A stretch of 55,590 nucleotides of DNA from Vasconcelosia minhoensis LEGE 07310 (GTDB taxonomy: Bacteria; Cyanobacteriota; Cyanobacteriia; Phormidesmidales; Phormidesmidaceae): NCBI RefSeq assembly GCF_015207255.1, contig NZ_JADEXG010000032.1, forward strand, positions 1-55,590, in the 5' to 3' direction. Positions within the stretch are counted from its first letter, which is position 1. Each line of letters begins with the position of its first letter. The position numbers were made by a program, and so were the translations under genes. Under the pieces are notes generated by a model. That model was not told the DNA's origin, made no database searches, and saw only the letters and a list, made by a program, of their open reading frames with translations. This document shows positions 26,113-35,585 of this stretch, piece by piece.

Positions 26113-28946
26113 CCCGCTTCCCTCCGCTGGCCGGGCTGGAGCACGAACAGGCCCAGGACATCCATCGGCAGCTGGGGCTTCACCCGGATCTGGCCCTCCT
26201 TCGTGATGCTGCGGACGCGCCGATGGGACTGGGCGAGTGACTGGCTGCGCCCCTGGGCGATCGCGGCTAGCTCCGGCTCAAGCTGGCCCAGGCTGTTAAC
26301 CAAACTTTCCATTTCCATCCGCTTCAGGGCCGGGGCGATATCCCCTACCGGTTCCGCCTGCTGGAGCAGCCGCTGCGCCGCATTTTCCTCCAGCCATAGC
26401 GGATTTGAAGGGGGGCCGGTAAACCCAGCGACAAAGCATTCCTCAGCTAGCAGCGTCTCGACTCGGGGGCTGCTGAGCAGATAGCGCGATCGCAGCAGCA
26501 AAATCGTTGTGCGCTGCGCCACCGCATCGGTAATCGTAAAGCCACAGCGAGCCGCGATCGGGTCCTGCCGGTTTACCAATGTCTCCTCCAGCAGATAGCG
26601 GGCCAGGCCCTCCACCAGCGGATGATTGCGCCCCACATACTCAACCCCTTCGGACGCGGGAGTACTAAAGGTGATCATGCGCGGTTCCGTCCCTAATATA
26701 GGCTGTAGCGGCAGGGGAATCGACGGCAGCCGCCAGCCCTGCTTTTTCTGCTGTAGGGACGCATTCAATCGACCACAGGCGGCCTTCACAAAGCGCTCTA
26801 CGTCGGCTTCGCTACCCAAAATTTGTTCCGACTCTACCAGCTCCTGCTCCACCTCATGCGGCTTAATCGCCCGCTGGGCAAACCGGGTGCGGCTGACCTT
26901 TTCTCGCTCCACCGCCCGGTCCCAGCTTTTATGCACCTGATCGACAGCGGCTTCTTCTGCATCCAGCAGGTCTATCAGCGAAAGCTGCTCTGCATCGGCC
27001 TTACGGTCGAACAGCGACTTAAATACGGCCTCTGAAACGGTAGCGCTGTCCATCGGCACAGGTACCGTAATTCCCAGCGTCTTGTGGATTTCTACCGCCT
27101 TGCGAATCAAGACAGTCAGCACCGCGCCATCGACCGGGTTATCCTGCCCATAGAGCAGATAGCTTTTGACCACTGGCGCGGTCTGGCCGTAGCGGTCCAC
27201 CCGGCCTTCCCGCTGCTCCAGCCGGTTTGGATTCCAGGGCAGGTCGTAGTGAATCACCGCATTGAAAAACGCTTGGAGATTCACCCCTTCACTCAGGCAG
27301 TCCGTCGCCACCAGTATCCGCTGCGGATAGGTGGTCAGCTCCGCCAGGCGAACTTCGCGCTCATCCTCAGACAGCTCACCCGTAATCGCGATCGCGCGGA
27401 TTTTGCTGCCCCGTTTTTTCTCAAACTTATCCCGCAGCTGCTCTGCTACATAGTTGGCCGTAGCAATGTAGCGACACCAGATAATCGGATTGAAGCCATC
27501 ATCCAGCAGGGACTGGAGGGTTGCGATCGCGGCCTGAAGCTTAGCATCCTGAGCGCCTTTAATCTGGCTAGTCGCCTGAATAAACCCCCTGAGCTTACGG
27601 CGATCGGCATCTTTGTAGGTGCGCTGACCCTGCTCAACTGCGATCGTTGGCTGGGCATCGATCGCCTGCTCCTGGTCGGTCGGGTCGTAGGTGTAGGCGA
27701 TCATCAGGTCTTCATCAATCTCAGCCGTCGGGGCTATCTCCGTCTTCCTCACCTGCTTGGTCAGGGTTGCCACGGCAGCTTCCGGGGAAGACATCACACA
27801 GCGAATCAGGGCCAACGCCGCCCAGTAGCGTCCTCGCCGCTGGGCATAGCTCATCTCCTGGGTAGTGGTCTGCACCAGCCCCCGGGCAAAGTTATAGACC
27901 TGCTCAAACAGGGCACGGTATTCTGTAGACAGCTTGTACGGCTGCTCCAGGGGGTCGCGCTCAGGAAAAGGCGTCTCATTGCCCAGCCACTGCTTCACGT
28001 CAGCCCGGCGGCGCTGGACGAAATGGCTGGCCAGCTCAATCCGCTGCGCCTGGGTGAGGCTGTTGACATCCCAGGTCTCAAATTTGCGATTAAGCAGGCC
28101 CATAATCGACAGAAAGGACTCTTCAATCCCGCTGTGAGGCGTTGCGGTCAGCAGGACCAGATGCTGACTTTGTCGCTGAACGATTTCCTGAAGCAGCTGA
28201 TGCCGCTGCTGAGAAGCACTCTGCCCACCGGGGCGAGCGCAGGTATGGGCCTCATCCACGATCACTAAATCGGGGCAGTGGGTCAAAAAGCTGGCCCGAC
28301 GGCGATCCGATTTGGCATAGTCCAGGCTGACGATGATATGGCGATAGTAGTCAAAAACAGAGTGGTCTCCTCCTGGCAGCCCGCGCTCCAGCTTGCTAAC
28401 CGTTCCCGAGCGGATCACGACCGCATCGATATGAAATTTTTCCCGTAGCTCCCGCCGCCACTGGTCGCACAGATGCGGCGGGCAGAGCACGGCCAGGCGT
28501 TTAACCTCACCCCGATCGAGCATTTCTCGGGCAATCAGCCCAGCTTCTATGGTCTTCCCAATCCCGACATCATCCGCCACCAGCAGCCGAATCGTCTCCA
28601 GCCGCAGCGCCATCAGCAGCGGCACTACCTGATAGGGCCGGGGCCGCACCGATAATCGACCCAGCGAGCGAAAGGGACCCGCGCCACTCCGCAGGCTCAG
28701 CCGGGCCGCATCCATCAGCAGCTGGGCAGCGGTATGGTCTTGGACGGCCTCTGGATCAGGGGCTGGGAACTGAGCTGAGGTAATCGGCTCTAGCTCCAGC
28801 GGACGGTAGATGCCGCAAACCTGCTCTTCACTACCGCTGAGCGGCCTGAGCCGGACGACCTCAGGAATTTCTGAGGGCAGTACAATCCACTCGCGATCGC
28901 GGCAGGTCACCACAGACCCAGGTGTAGGAATAAACCGATCAGCCAT
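26109..28946 (-). CDS. SNF2-family helicase (DrmD-like)
   Basis: A 945-residue SF2 helicase of the SNF2/HepA group. Motif I ADDVGIGKT (about 123-131), motif II DEAH (about 230), motif III LTATPHSG, motif V ATDCLSEGVNLQ and motif VI EQREGRVDRYGQ (about 575-588) are all intact. The N-terminus (GSVVTCRDREWIV) is a small beta-rich domain. Followed directly (ATGA overlap) by a large adenine methylase, it matches the helicase-methylase pair drmD-drmMI that opens class 1 DISARM loci; similar pairs also occur alone. It is probably the first gene of the island transcript. Confidence 0.9.
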   Translation of the reverse strand: MADRFIPTPGSVVTCRDREWIVLPSEIPEVVRLRPLSGSEEQVCGIYRPLELEPITSAQFPAPDPEAVQDHTAAQLLMDAARLSLRSGAGPFRSLGRLSVRPRPYQVVPLLMALRLETIRLLVADDVGIGKTIEAGLIAREMLDRGEVKRLAVLCPPHLCDQWRRELREKFHIDAVVIRSGTVSKLERGLPGGDHSVFDYYRHIIVSLDYAKSDRRRASFLTHCPDLVIVDEAHTCARPGGQSASQQRHQLLQEIVQRQSQHLVLLTATPHSGIEESFLSIMGLLNRKFETWDVNSLTQAQRIELASHFVQRRRADVKQWLGNETPFPERDPLEQPYKLSTEYRALFEQVYNFARGLVQTTTQEMSYAQRRGRYWAALALIRCVMSSPEAAVATLTKQVRKTEIAPTAEIDEDLMIAYTYDPTDQEQAIDAQPTIAVEQGQRTYKDADRRKLRGFIQATSQIKGAQDAKLQAAIATLQSLLDDGFNPIIWCRYIATANYVAEQLRDKFEKKRGSKIRAIAITGELSEDEREVRLAELTTYPQRILVATDCLSEGVNLQAFFNAVIHYDLPWNPNRLEQREGRVDRYGQTAPVVKSYLLYGQDNPVDGAVLTVLIRKAVEIHKTLGITVPVPMDSATVSEAVFKSLFDRKADAEQLSLIDLLDAEEAAVDQVHKSWDRAVEREKVSRTRFAQRAIKPHEVEQELVESEQILGSEADVERFVKAACGRLNASLQQKKQGWRLPSIPLPLQPILGTEPRMITFSTPASEGVEYVGRNHPLVEGLARYLLEETLVNRQDPIAARCGFTITDAVAQRTTILLLRSRYLLSSPRVETLLAEECFVAGFTGPPSNPLWLEENAAQRLLQQAEPVGDIAPALKRMEMESLVNSLGQLEPELAAIAQGRSQSLAQSHRRVRSITKEGQIRVKPQLPMDVLGLFVLQPGQRREAG

Positions 28947-29151
28947 TCAAGCCCTGACAGTAAGTCCTTTTAAGCGTCCTTATGCCAAGACACTATACCG
29001 GTATTCTTAGCTACTTTCCAAGCTTTGTCCAGAGAGACTGTACCCATTTGCGTGAAGAACACCTGCTCGGCTGACAGGGAAGAAGCGTTTGTCTTTAATT
29101 CTCGCTTACTGTGGAAGTCTTATTGAGAAAATCTTTTCGGTTTCTCCAATT

Positions 29152-29400
29152 TCATGTAACAGAGTCAATAGGAATTTCGACAAACCGCTCGCGGGACATT
29201 TCTGCACCATAGGCAATGCAGGCCAGGATATCGTTAGGTTCTAACTGAGGATAGTCATCTAGAATTTCGGAGGTCGTTATGCCGCTGGCCATGAAATCTA
29301 GAATTAATGACACCCAAATACGATGGCCTCTAATGCAAGGCTTACCAAAGCAGATATTGGGATTGATTGAAATGCGATTCAGCAGTTCTTGGCGAGTCAT
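29152..29400 (-). CDS. DUF433-family protein
   Basis: An 82-residue protein with the DUF433 pattern: ISINPNICFGKPCIRGHRI followed by TTSEILDDYPQLEPNDILACIAYGA, a winged-helix-like DNA-binding fold common in cyanobacteria. DUF433 genes usually precede a DUF5615 (PIN-like) toxin gene and act as antitoxins. No toxin follows here: the 205 bases down to the SNF2 helicase hold only an unassigned open frame ending MGTVSLDKAWKVAK..., without recognisable toxin motifs. Confidence 0.87.
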   Translation of the reverse strand: MTRQELLNRISINPNICFGKPCIRGHRIWVSLILDFMASGITTSEILDDYPQLEPNDILACIAYGAEMSRERFVEIPIDSVT

Positions 29401-29475
29401 GATTCGCGAATTGTTTTGCGCTTATGGTTCCATTCTCACAGGTTTAGTCTAGAAATGTTGCTAGCCCGGAAGCGC

Positions 29476-30507
29476 TTATCTGACTAGCGGCCAGTCTGCG
29501 ATCGCGTCCGTTGACTGCACCAAATGCATCCCAGCTTGGGCAAAGCGCTCATAGGCGTCGTCGGCCTGGTCGGTAAAATCGACCACGTCGGGGATGACCA
29601 CTGGCGAGGTGCAGTCCTCCAGCAGGTAAACCTTTTGGGCCAGAGCCGGGTCGGTAGCCTGAATCTCGCTGAGCAGGTCATCGACCGTCCAGGCGACGCA
29701 GTGGCTTTTGGCCTGGCCTGCGACGATGACGGCGTCAAAGGTCAGCAGATGTTCGATAAAGGGATTATTCTTTTCGGCAATGGGCTGGCCGCTGGCGTCT
29801 TCTAGGACTTCGGGCCGCAGCACAGAGTAGTTTTCAGTCAGCGGATTGCCGCCTTTGACCTCAAAGCGGGTTTGGCGATCGCGGGCCATATTGTGAAAAA
29901 AGCAGGCTTCTTCAAAGGCGGGCACGAGGGCATGGCCAATGCCGCCCAGCATAGAGTGATAGGGCCAGATCGTCAGCGGATATTTGCTGTCGCTGGTAAG
30001 ACGCTGGACGTAGTGCTGAGCGAAGGTTTGCAGACTATCGTAATCGAAATCAGGCAGGCTCTGAGCCACCGCCGGGTTCACTCGCCACTTTCCCTGCTGC
30101 ACCTCCTCAGCCGAAAGCGTCGTCATCGGCGCAGGATGCTCGCCGTCTTCATTGACCCAAAAGGCTGCATGAAAAATCTGCATTGCGGTGTGGGTGTCCA
30201 TCGTCGGCGCAATCTCAGTAATCGCACCTAGGTTGCGGTAGATAAATTCGCACAGCCGCACGTTGTCTTCCACAGCGCCCATGCCCGAGCGTCCGCCGAC
30301 GAATAGCTCAAAGTCGGGCAGGCAAAAGGTATTCTGAACGTCAATTGCCAGCAGGCAGATGCGGGTTTCGTCGGTATGGGCCAGGGATATGCCGTGCTGC
30401 TGCGCCCAGCGCTTGGCCTCGGCGGTACGCTTCTCGTAGGGCACGCGCCAGATTTCGCCGACCCGGGTGGGGTCAAAAAAGTCGGGGGTCCGGGTTTGCA
30501 GAGTCAT
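29476..30507 (-). CDS. Isochorismatase-like cysteine hydrolase (nicotinamidase-related)
   Basis: A 343-residue member of the cysteine hydrolase superfamily. The triad is visible: Asp in [10 protein letters not shown] (about 54), Lys in FEVKGG (about 214) and Cys in AKSHCVAWT (about 268). It is much longer than typical nicotinamidases (about 200), with an N-terminal extension and a central insert. The substrate is therefore uncertain; nicotinamide deamidation is one option. It lies 28 bases after an ADP-ribosylglycohydrolase gene, so both may handle NAD breakdown products. Confidence 0.87.
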   Translation of the reverse strand: MTLQTRTPDFFDPTRVGEIWRVPYEKRTAEAKRWAQQHGISLAHTDETRICLLAIDVQNTFCLPDFELFVGGRSGMGAVEDNVRLCEFIYRNLGAITEIAPTMDTHTAMQIFHAAFWVNEDGEHPAPMTTLSAEEVQQGKWRVNPAVAQSLPDFDYDSLQTFAQHYVQRLTSDSKYPLTIWPYHSMLGGIGHALVPAFEEACFFHNMARDRQTRFEVKGGNPLTENYSVLRPEVLEDASGQPIAEKNNPFIEHLLTFDAVIVAGQAKSHCVAWTVDDLLSEIQATDPALAQKVYLLEDCTSPVVIPDVVDFTDQADDAYERFAQAGMHLVQSTDAIADWPLVR

Positions 30508-30535
30508 GGGGCTTCAGGGTGAGAAACGTTGGAAA

Positions 30536-31324
30536 TTATGGTAGCGAATAGCGATCGCGAAAGGCCGCCGTCATCTGCCGCAGGGGCGGATCTAGCCGCT
30601 GCCAAACCTGACTGGCGATGGGTTCGGGAACGCCGCCGTAAAACGCCTCGGCAATGCCGCCGGTAATGCAGGTGAGCGTATCGGCATCGCCGCCCAGGGA
30701 AACCGCATTCCGGATGGCGTCTTCAAAGTCGGTCGATTCCAAAAAGGCGATGATCGCCTCCGGCACCGTTTCCTGACAGGACTCACTGAAGGTGTAGCCG
30801 GGCCGAATTTTGTCTAACGGACGGCTGAGATCATAGCCAAACCGCGATTCGATGCCGCTCTTAATATCGCGTTTAGCCTTGCCCTGCCGCGCCCAAAAGA
30901 TCGCGATCGCGGTGGCCTGCGCCCCCTTAATTCCCTCAGGATGATTGTGGGTCACGGCGGCGCTCTGCTCGGCGGCGGCCAGCACCGAGTCCAGTTCGTC
31001 AAAGGCATAGCCCACCGGGCTCACCCGCATCGCCGAACCGTTGCCCCAGCTATAGTAAGGCGCGGCATCGCTCGACGCGGCCCAGGTTCCAAACCGCGCT
31101 CCGTAGCCGCCGCAGGGGTGGGGATAGCGCTGGTAGTAGCGCTTAAACGCCTGGATATAGTCGCCGCCGTTCAGCAGCACGTCGGCCACCGCCACGCTGA
31201 GGATGGTGTCGTCGGTGAAGCTAGTCTGCGCTGTAAACAGGGGAAATTCCTTTGATTTGTGATTGGCAAATTCGTAGACCGAACCAATCATGTCACCCGC
31301 GATCGCGCCTAGCATAGGCCTCAT
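30536..31324 (-). CDS. ADP-ribosylglycohydrolase family protein
   Basis: A 262-residue DraG/ARH-type hydrolase. The metal-binding signatures are SFTDDTILSVAV (Asp38-Asp39) and GGDADTLTCITGGIAEAFYGG near 210. Members remove ADP-ribose from proteins, nucleic acids or small molecules. An alternative ATG three codons in (MLGAIAGDMIG) matches the family's usual start better. It is followed on the same strand by the cysteine hydrolase gene, and the two probably form an operon. Whether it reverses nitrogen-regulated ADP-ribosylation or acts in salvage is not visible. Confidence 0.92.
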   Translation of the reverse strand: MRPMLGAIAGDMIGSVYEFANHKSKEFPLFTAQTSFTDDTILSVAVADVLLNGGDYIQAFKRYYQRYPHPCGGYGARFGTWAASSDAAPYYSWGNGSAMRVSPVGYAFDELDSVLAAAEQSAAVTHNHPEGIKGAQATAIAIFWARQGKAKRDIKSGIESRFGYDLSRPLDKIRPGYTFSESCQETVPEAIIAFLESTDFEDAIRNAVSLGGDADTLTCITGGIAEAFYGGVPEPIASQVWQRLDPPLRQMTAAFRDRYSLP

Positions 31325-31382
31325 CCTTAGATTTCAATTTGACTCAAAAATTGGATTCTGTAACCGGGTCTTTTAAGCCGTT

Positions 31383-32570
31383 TTAGCTCAGCGACTGCGC
31401 TTCGACCTGATCTGGGGCCTGATGGTTGCTGTTGCCATTCCCCAGCCTTGACCTCGTTGACGCCAGCTGCCGGCCCTGTTCGGAGCAGTCTCCCCCTTCA
31501 GCCTGGGCCGGAAAAGTCCAGAGGGCGTCGGGGGGGAGGTGCGCGATCGCGGCTTGACCCACCGCAAAGTTCTGGCTGGGCGGCACCCAGGCTTGCAGTT
31601 CCAGGTTAGCAACGGTTTTAAGCGTAAGGTGGCGCTGGGTGCCGATAAAGCGATTTTGGGTCACGGTGACCGGCAGCAGGTTGATGCCGCAGATGGGGTC
31701 GGGCATCACGTGGATCTGTTCGGGACGAATGGTGACCTGTACAGGTCCCTGCTGGGGATGCTCGGTGCTGAGGCGGTCGCCGCCGGACAGCTGGAGCTGC
31801 CGCTGCTGGGCTTCGGCCGGAAAGAAATTGACGCCGCCGAAAAAGCGGGCGACGGTTTCATCGACCGGGTGCTGGTAGAGGGCTTCTGGCGTATCGACCT
31901 GACGCAGGCAGCCGTCGAACATCAGCGCCACCCGGTGGGACATGACGATGGCTTCGCTCTGGTCGTGGGTGACGATAATTAGGGTGACGCCGGTTTCGTC
32001 CTGGAGCCGCAAAATCAGCTCCTGCATATCGCTGCGCAGGCTGGCATCGAGGGCAGACAGCGGCTCATCCAGCAGCAGCAGCTTGGGCTGGATCACCAGC
32101 GATCGCGCCACCGCCACCCGCTGCGCCTGCCCGCCCGAAAGCTCCGAGGGGCTACGATTTTCAAAGCCGCTGAGCTGCACCTGGTCGAGCATCGCGATCG
32201 CGCGTTCCGCCTGCTCAACTCGGCTAACGCCTCGCATCTTCAGCCCAAAGGCGACATTCTCGCCGACGCTCAGGTGCGGAAACAGCATTCCCTTTTGCAG
32301 CACCAGGGCCATTCCTCGCTTTTCCGGCGGCACCCGGCGCAGCGATCGCGCCTCTAGAAATATGTCGCCCTGGTCGGGCTGAAGGATCCCGGCCATCAGC
32401 TGTAGGGTCGTGGATTTGCCGCAGCCAGAGGGACCCAGCAGAGAAATCCGTTCGCCGGGATTGACATCCAACCAAAGCTCCCGGACGGCGGGAGTACCGT
32501 GGAACGTTTTGGTCAGATTTTGGAGGGAGAGATAGGGCATGGGAGTTGGCAGGGAGTCGGTCTTAAACAT
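31383..32570 (-). CDS. ABC transporter ATP-binding protein (Fe/polyamine/thiamine type)
   Basis: A protein of about 395 residues with Walker A GPSGCGKST, Q-loop region LVLQKGMLF, signature LSGGQAQRVAVA, Walker B LLLLDEPLSALD and switch THDQ, then a C-terminal TOBE-like region (VTIRPEQIHV) as in PotA/FbpC/UgpC-type ATPases. The start at 32570 (MFKTDS) is chosen because GGAGG stands 8 bases before it and it overlaps the upstream permease stop by 8 bases. It energises the two permeases encoded just upstream. The substrate is unknown because no binding protein gene is present. Confidence 0.92.
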   Translation of the reverse strand: MFKTDSLPTPMPYLSLQNLTKTFHGTPAVRELWLDVNPGERISLLGPSGCGKSTTLQLMAGILQPDQGDIFLEARSLRRVPPEKRGMALVLQKGMLFPHLSVGENVAFGLKMRGVSRVEQAERAIAMLDQVQLSGFENRSPSELSGGQAQRVAVARSLVIQPKLLLLDEPLSALDASLRSDMQELILRLQDETGVTLIIVTHDQSEAIVMSHRVALMFDGCLRQVDTPEALYQHPVDETVARFFGGVNFFPAEAQQRQLQLSGGDRLSTEHPQQGPVQVTIRPEQIHVMPDPICGINLLPVTVTQNRFIGTQRHLTLKTVANLELQAWVPPSQNFAVGQAAIAHLPPDALWTFPAQAEGGDCSEQGRQLASTRSRLGNGNSNHQAPDQVEAQSLS

Positions 32571-33354
32571 CGCCCAGGCCTCCAATCGCCGCATCGCTTC
32601 GCAAAGCCCGACTGGAAAACAGCAGAAAGATCAGGGCTGGCAGGATAGAGGTAATCGAAATAGCTGCCGTCAGGCCGGTGTTGCCTCCCTGCAAGGAGGT
32701 AAACAGCACCATGGGCAGGGTGAAGACTCTGCCGCTGCCGACGAAGAAGGTCAGCAGAAACTCATTCCAGGAAATCAAAAAGGCGAATAAAGCCCCCACG
32801 ACGACGCCGGGAGCGACCAGCGGCAGGGTAATCTGCCAGAGCACCTGAATCGGTGAAGCCCCTAGGGAGCGGGCCTGGGCTTCGTAGCCGGTGTCAAAGT
32901 TGGCGTAGACGCTGCTGAGCACGAGGGTCATATAGGGGATAGTCGGCAGTAGGTGAACCAGGACGACGCCGAGAATCGTGCCGCTCAGCCCCAGGCGGAT
33001 CAGCATAAACTGAATCCCCATCAGGGTTGCCAGGGGAGAAACGATAATCGGCAGCAGCAGGAAAAGCTTAATCGCGCCTTTGCCAGGGAACGTCATTAGC
33101 CCCAGGGCGCGACCGGCGGGCAGACCGACCAGCAGCGCCAGGCCGGTCGAAATGCTGGCAATCAGCAGACTCTGAAAAAAGCCCTGGCCCACTTTGCTAC
33201 TGATCGCTAAGATACTGACCCAGTTTTGCAGGGTCCAATCCTGAGGCAGCAGCTGCGGAAAATACCAGCCTTTGGCAAAGGACCAGATCAGCAGGGGTAA
33301 AAACGGCAGAAACAGCACCGTCACAATCAGCAGTAAGGCTAGCTTTCGGGTCAT
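32563..33354 (-). CDS. ABC transporter permease (second subunit)
   Basis: About 263 residues starting MTRKLALLLIVTVLFLPFLP, with about six membrane spans and the EAA loop (YEAQARSLGASPIQVLWQITLP). It belongs to the PotC/ThiP/FbpB-like binding-protein-dependent permeases. The ATG at 33354 overlaps the upstream permease stop as ATGA and is preferred to an earlier in-frame start at 33405. It pairs with the permease upstream and the ATPase downstream. Confidence 0.92.
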   Translation of the reverse strand: MTRKLALLLIVTVLFLPFLPLLIWSFAKGWYFPQLLPQDWTLQNWVSILAISSKVGQGFFQSLLIASISTGLALLVGLPAGRALGLMTFPGKGAIKLFLLLPIIVSPLATLMGIQFMLIRLGLSGTILGVVLVHLLPTIPYMTLVLSSVYANFDTGYEAQARSLGASPIQVLWQITLPLVAPGVVVGALFAFLISWNEFLLTFFVGSGRVFTLPMVLFTSLQGGNTGLTAAISITSILPALIFLLFSSRALRSDAAIGGLGDV

Positions 33355-34289
33355 GGCTGCCTCCGCCCGACCAGCCAGCGGTAGGGTTTGCCAGAGCTCA
33401 GCCACAGGTAGCAGGCGATCAGGCTCATGGAAATGGCGGAAAGGATCAGACCCAGCGCGATCGCGACTGCCCGCTGGTTCAGGTCCACATCGGTGAACGC
33501 CTGATACACCAGCACCGGCAAGGTTTTAGGATAGGTAGAGCCCAGCAAAAACGGCACTTCAAAGGAACCAAAAATAAAGCCAAACACGATCAGGCTAGCC
33601 GAAATGATCCCCGGTCGCATCAGCGGCAGGGTGACATGCCAGAAGCACTGCCAGGGGTTCGCCCCCAGGGCTCGGGCCTGAATGCCGTACTCCGGCCGAA
33701 TGCCCCGCAGCACCGCCAGCAAAATCAGGGTCATGAACGGAATTTCTTTCCACAAGAAGTGGATCATCACGCCAAAATTAGCCCCGTCATTCACCAGCAG
33801 CGGAAAGTCCTGATCTGAGCTAATCCAGCCCAGGCTAAACAGCAGCCGCGACAGCAGTCCGCTGGGGGAGAGCAGCAGCAAAATGCCGGCGATACCGACC
33901 AGGTGGGGAATCGGCAGGGTAAGCTGACAGGCAAAGCTGGCCCAGCGGCCGGTCCCCTGCAGCAGCATTGCCAGGCCAACGCTGAGCACAGTTGAAAGCA
34001 CCGTCGTCGTCAGGGCAATGTACAGGCTGAGGCCCAAAGACTGCCAAAACTCGCCGCTGCCCAGGGCCTGCCGATAGGCCTCTAGCGAGAGGCTGCCCTC
34101 GCTGGTGAGCCCCAGCAGCCCAACGCTCTGCAAAAATGCCAGGATCAGGCCGCCGCCAAAAAGGACGGCAATCAGACTGACGGCGGGCAGCAACAGCAGG
34201 TAGGCCTGCCAGGAAATCTCGGAAAGCTGCTGTCGCCACCGTCCGAACCGCCCCCGCTGGCGGACCAGCTTGGGATGGGCGCTGGTCAT
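33351..34289 (-). CDS. ABC transporter permease (first subunit)
   Basis: A 312-residue PotB-like permease with about six spans and an EAA loop (YGIQARALGANPWQCFWHVTLP). It overlaps the kinase gene upstream and the second permease downstream, each by 4 bases (ATGA), so the four genes are translationally coupled. The cytoplasmic N-terminus is basic (VRQRGRFGRWRQQ). Confidence 0.92.
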   Translation of the reverse strand: MTSAHPKLVRQRGRFGRWRQQLSEISWQAYLLLLPAVSLIAVLFGGGLILAFLQSVGLLGLTSEGSLSLEAYRQALGSGEFWQSLGLSLYIALTTTVLSTVLSVGLAMLLQGTGRWASFACQLTLPIPHLVGIAGILLLLSPSGLLSRLLFSLGWISSDQDFPLLVNDGANFGVMIHFLWKEIPFMTLILLAVLRGIRPEYGIQARALGANPWQCFWHVTLPLMRPGIISASLIVFGFIFGSFEVPFLLGSTYPKTLPVLVYQAFTDVDLNQRAVAIALGLILSAISMSLIACYLWLSSGKPYRWLVGRRQP

Positions 34290-35362
34290 GGCAGCGGTTC
34301 CTCCAGCCAGTCCATCACCTCGGCCCAGAGCTGGGGAAACTGCCGCCGACTGTCTTCGAGCCGCGCCATCCGACTGGCCGCGCTGGCGCTTTCCGCCAGC
34401 GAGTCGGCATACCAGCGGCGGGCGGTGACCCAGTAGCCTGCGGTCCAGCAGAGCGATCGCACCGCTGGAAACGCCCCAAACACGGTAAAGTGAATCCGTA
34501 TTTTCTGAGCTAGCGCGGCATCTTCCAGGGCGTCATAGTAGATTTTCAGGAAAAACTGCCGGTCTGCTGGCGGCAGCTGATAGCCCTGAAAGCGGCGAAC
34601 CGTCACCGGCGATAGAAAATGGCCCAGGTCACCAGCCGGAGAACCAATCTCAGCCCACTCCCAATCGATTAAAAATGCCTGCCGGTCGTCGATCACCCAG
34701 TTCTCGTAGGTGTGATCGCTATGCACCAAGCATTCATGAAAATGGTCTGACAGCAGCGACTCCGAGGCTAGCCGCGCCTCAGCTTTGGCCAGCACCGATC
34801 GGAGCATCTCCACGATTTCTGGCTCCGCCTCTGGCGCGTCTAGGTAGGGCTGGGCATAGTCCCGCGCTTCTTCAAAAAACAGCGTTAGGGGACGGCTCAC
34901 CCGCTGCACCAGGGGCGTCAGCTGGGCTAGATTTTCATAGCCTGCCCGCAGCGGCAGCCGATGCAGGCGAGCTAGGGTTTCGGCGCAGCGCTGAAGCTGC
35001 GGACGGCTATAGTCCAGCGGCTGGCCGGGGATGTAATTTGTAATCAAATAGGTATAGGGAAAGTCGTCACTGGGCGCTAGCTTTTGACCGAGCAGGCGAT
35101 GGCCCAGGCCGCTGCCCTGGAGATAGCGCAGGATGGTCCATTCAAAGGTCGTCAGGCGGCTGAAGTCTCCCTGAAACCGCTGATTTGGCGTATTTACCGC
35201 GACTCGAACCAGCCGGTCTTGACCCAGCCGAAAGATGGCGTTGGCTTCGCCATGGGCCAGCAGCGCTAACGTATCGCTCTCCGTGCCGATAGACCGCGAT
35301 CGCAGATGACGCTGTAACTGCTCCCGAAGCTGTCCCAGATTGAGCGAGGTTGAGGCAGGCAA
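34286..35362 (-). CDS. APH/choline kinase-like phosphotransferase
   Basis: A 358-residue small-molecule kinase fold. The catalytic loop appears as LVHSDHTYENWV and the metal site as LIDWEWAEIGSPAGDLGHF, as in aminoglycoside phosphotransferases, choline kinases and thiamine kinases. It is the first gene of the operon with two permeases and an ATPase, all overlapping by ATGA or a few bases, so it probably phosphorylates the imported substrate or its product (metabolic trapping). Thiamine or an amino alcohol are plausible; the sequence does not decide. Confidence 0.87.
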   Translation of the reverse strand: MPASTSLNLGQLREQLQRHLRSRSIGTESDTLALLAHGEANAIFRLGQDRLVRVAVNTPNQRFQGDFSRLTTFEWTILRYLQGSGLGHRLLGQKLAPSDDFPYTYLITNYIPGQPLDYSRPQLQRCAETLARLHRLPLRAGYENLAQLTPLVQRVSRPLTLFFEEARDYAQPYLDAPEAEPEIVEMLRSVLAKAEARLASESLLSDHFHECLVHSDHTYENWVIDDRQAFLIDWEWAEIGSPAGDLGHFLSPVTVRRFQGYQLPPADRQFFLKIYYDALEDAALAQKIRIHFTVFGAFPAVRSLCWTAGYWVTARRWYADSLAESASAASRMARLEDSRRQFPQLWAEVMDWLEEPLP

Positions 35363-35585
35363 TAGTATCCGACTGAATGCAGCAAGGCTGTGAATACTAT
35401 AGCGGGCCTAAACTACCCCCGATATAAGTAGAGGCTTAAATTTTCCTGAGAGCGGGTCGCAACCTATGCCTTTCGATAAGCCCAGCTTCATAAATTCCTC
35501 ATATTGCCGGACTACGCTCACAGATAGAGCTAGCGACATCGCTGGCCGCAATTAAATCTATGCTTCAGAGACCGTTGGAGGAACG

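Noticed and set aside
27084-28268. Plus-strand open frame of 394 codons
   Set aside because: It lies opposite the SNF2 helicase, whose motifs are all intact. The composition of the GC-rich gene keeps the complementary frame open; no motif or start signal is seen.
22099-28946. BREX assignment (methylase as PglX)
   Set aside because: No PglZ, BrxC or BrxL-like protein was recognised in the window.
28947-29151. Toxin gene expected after DUF433
   Set aside because: The gap has only short open frames without PIN-like acidic residues; no toxin can be supported.
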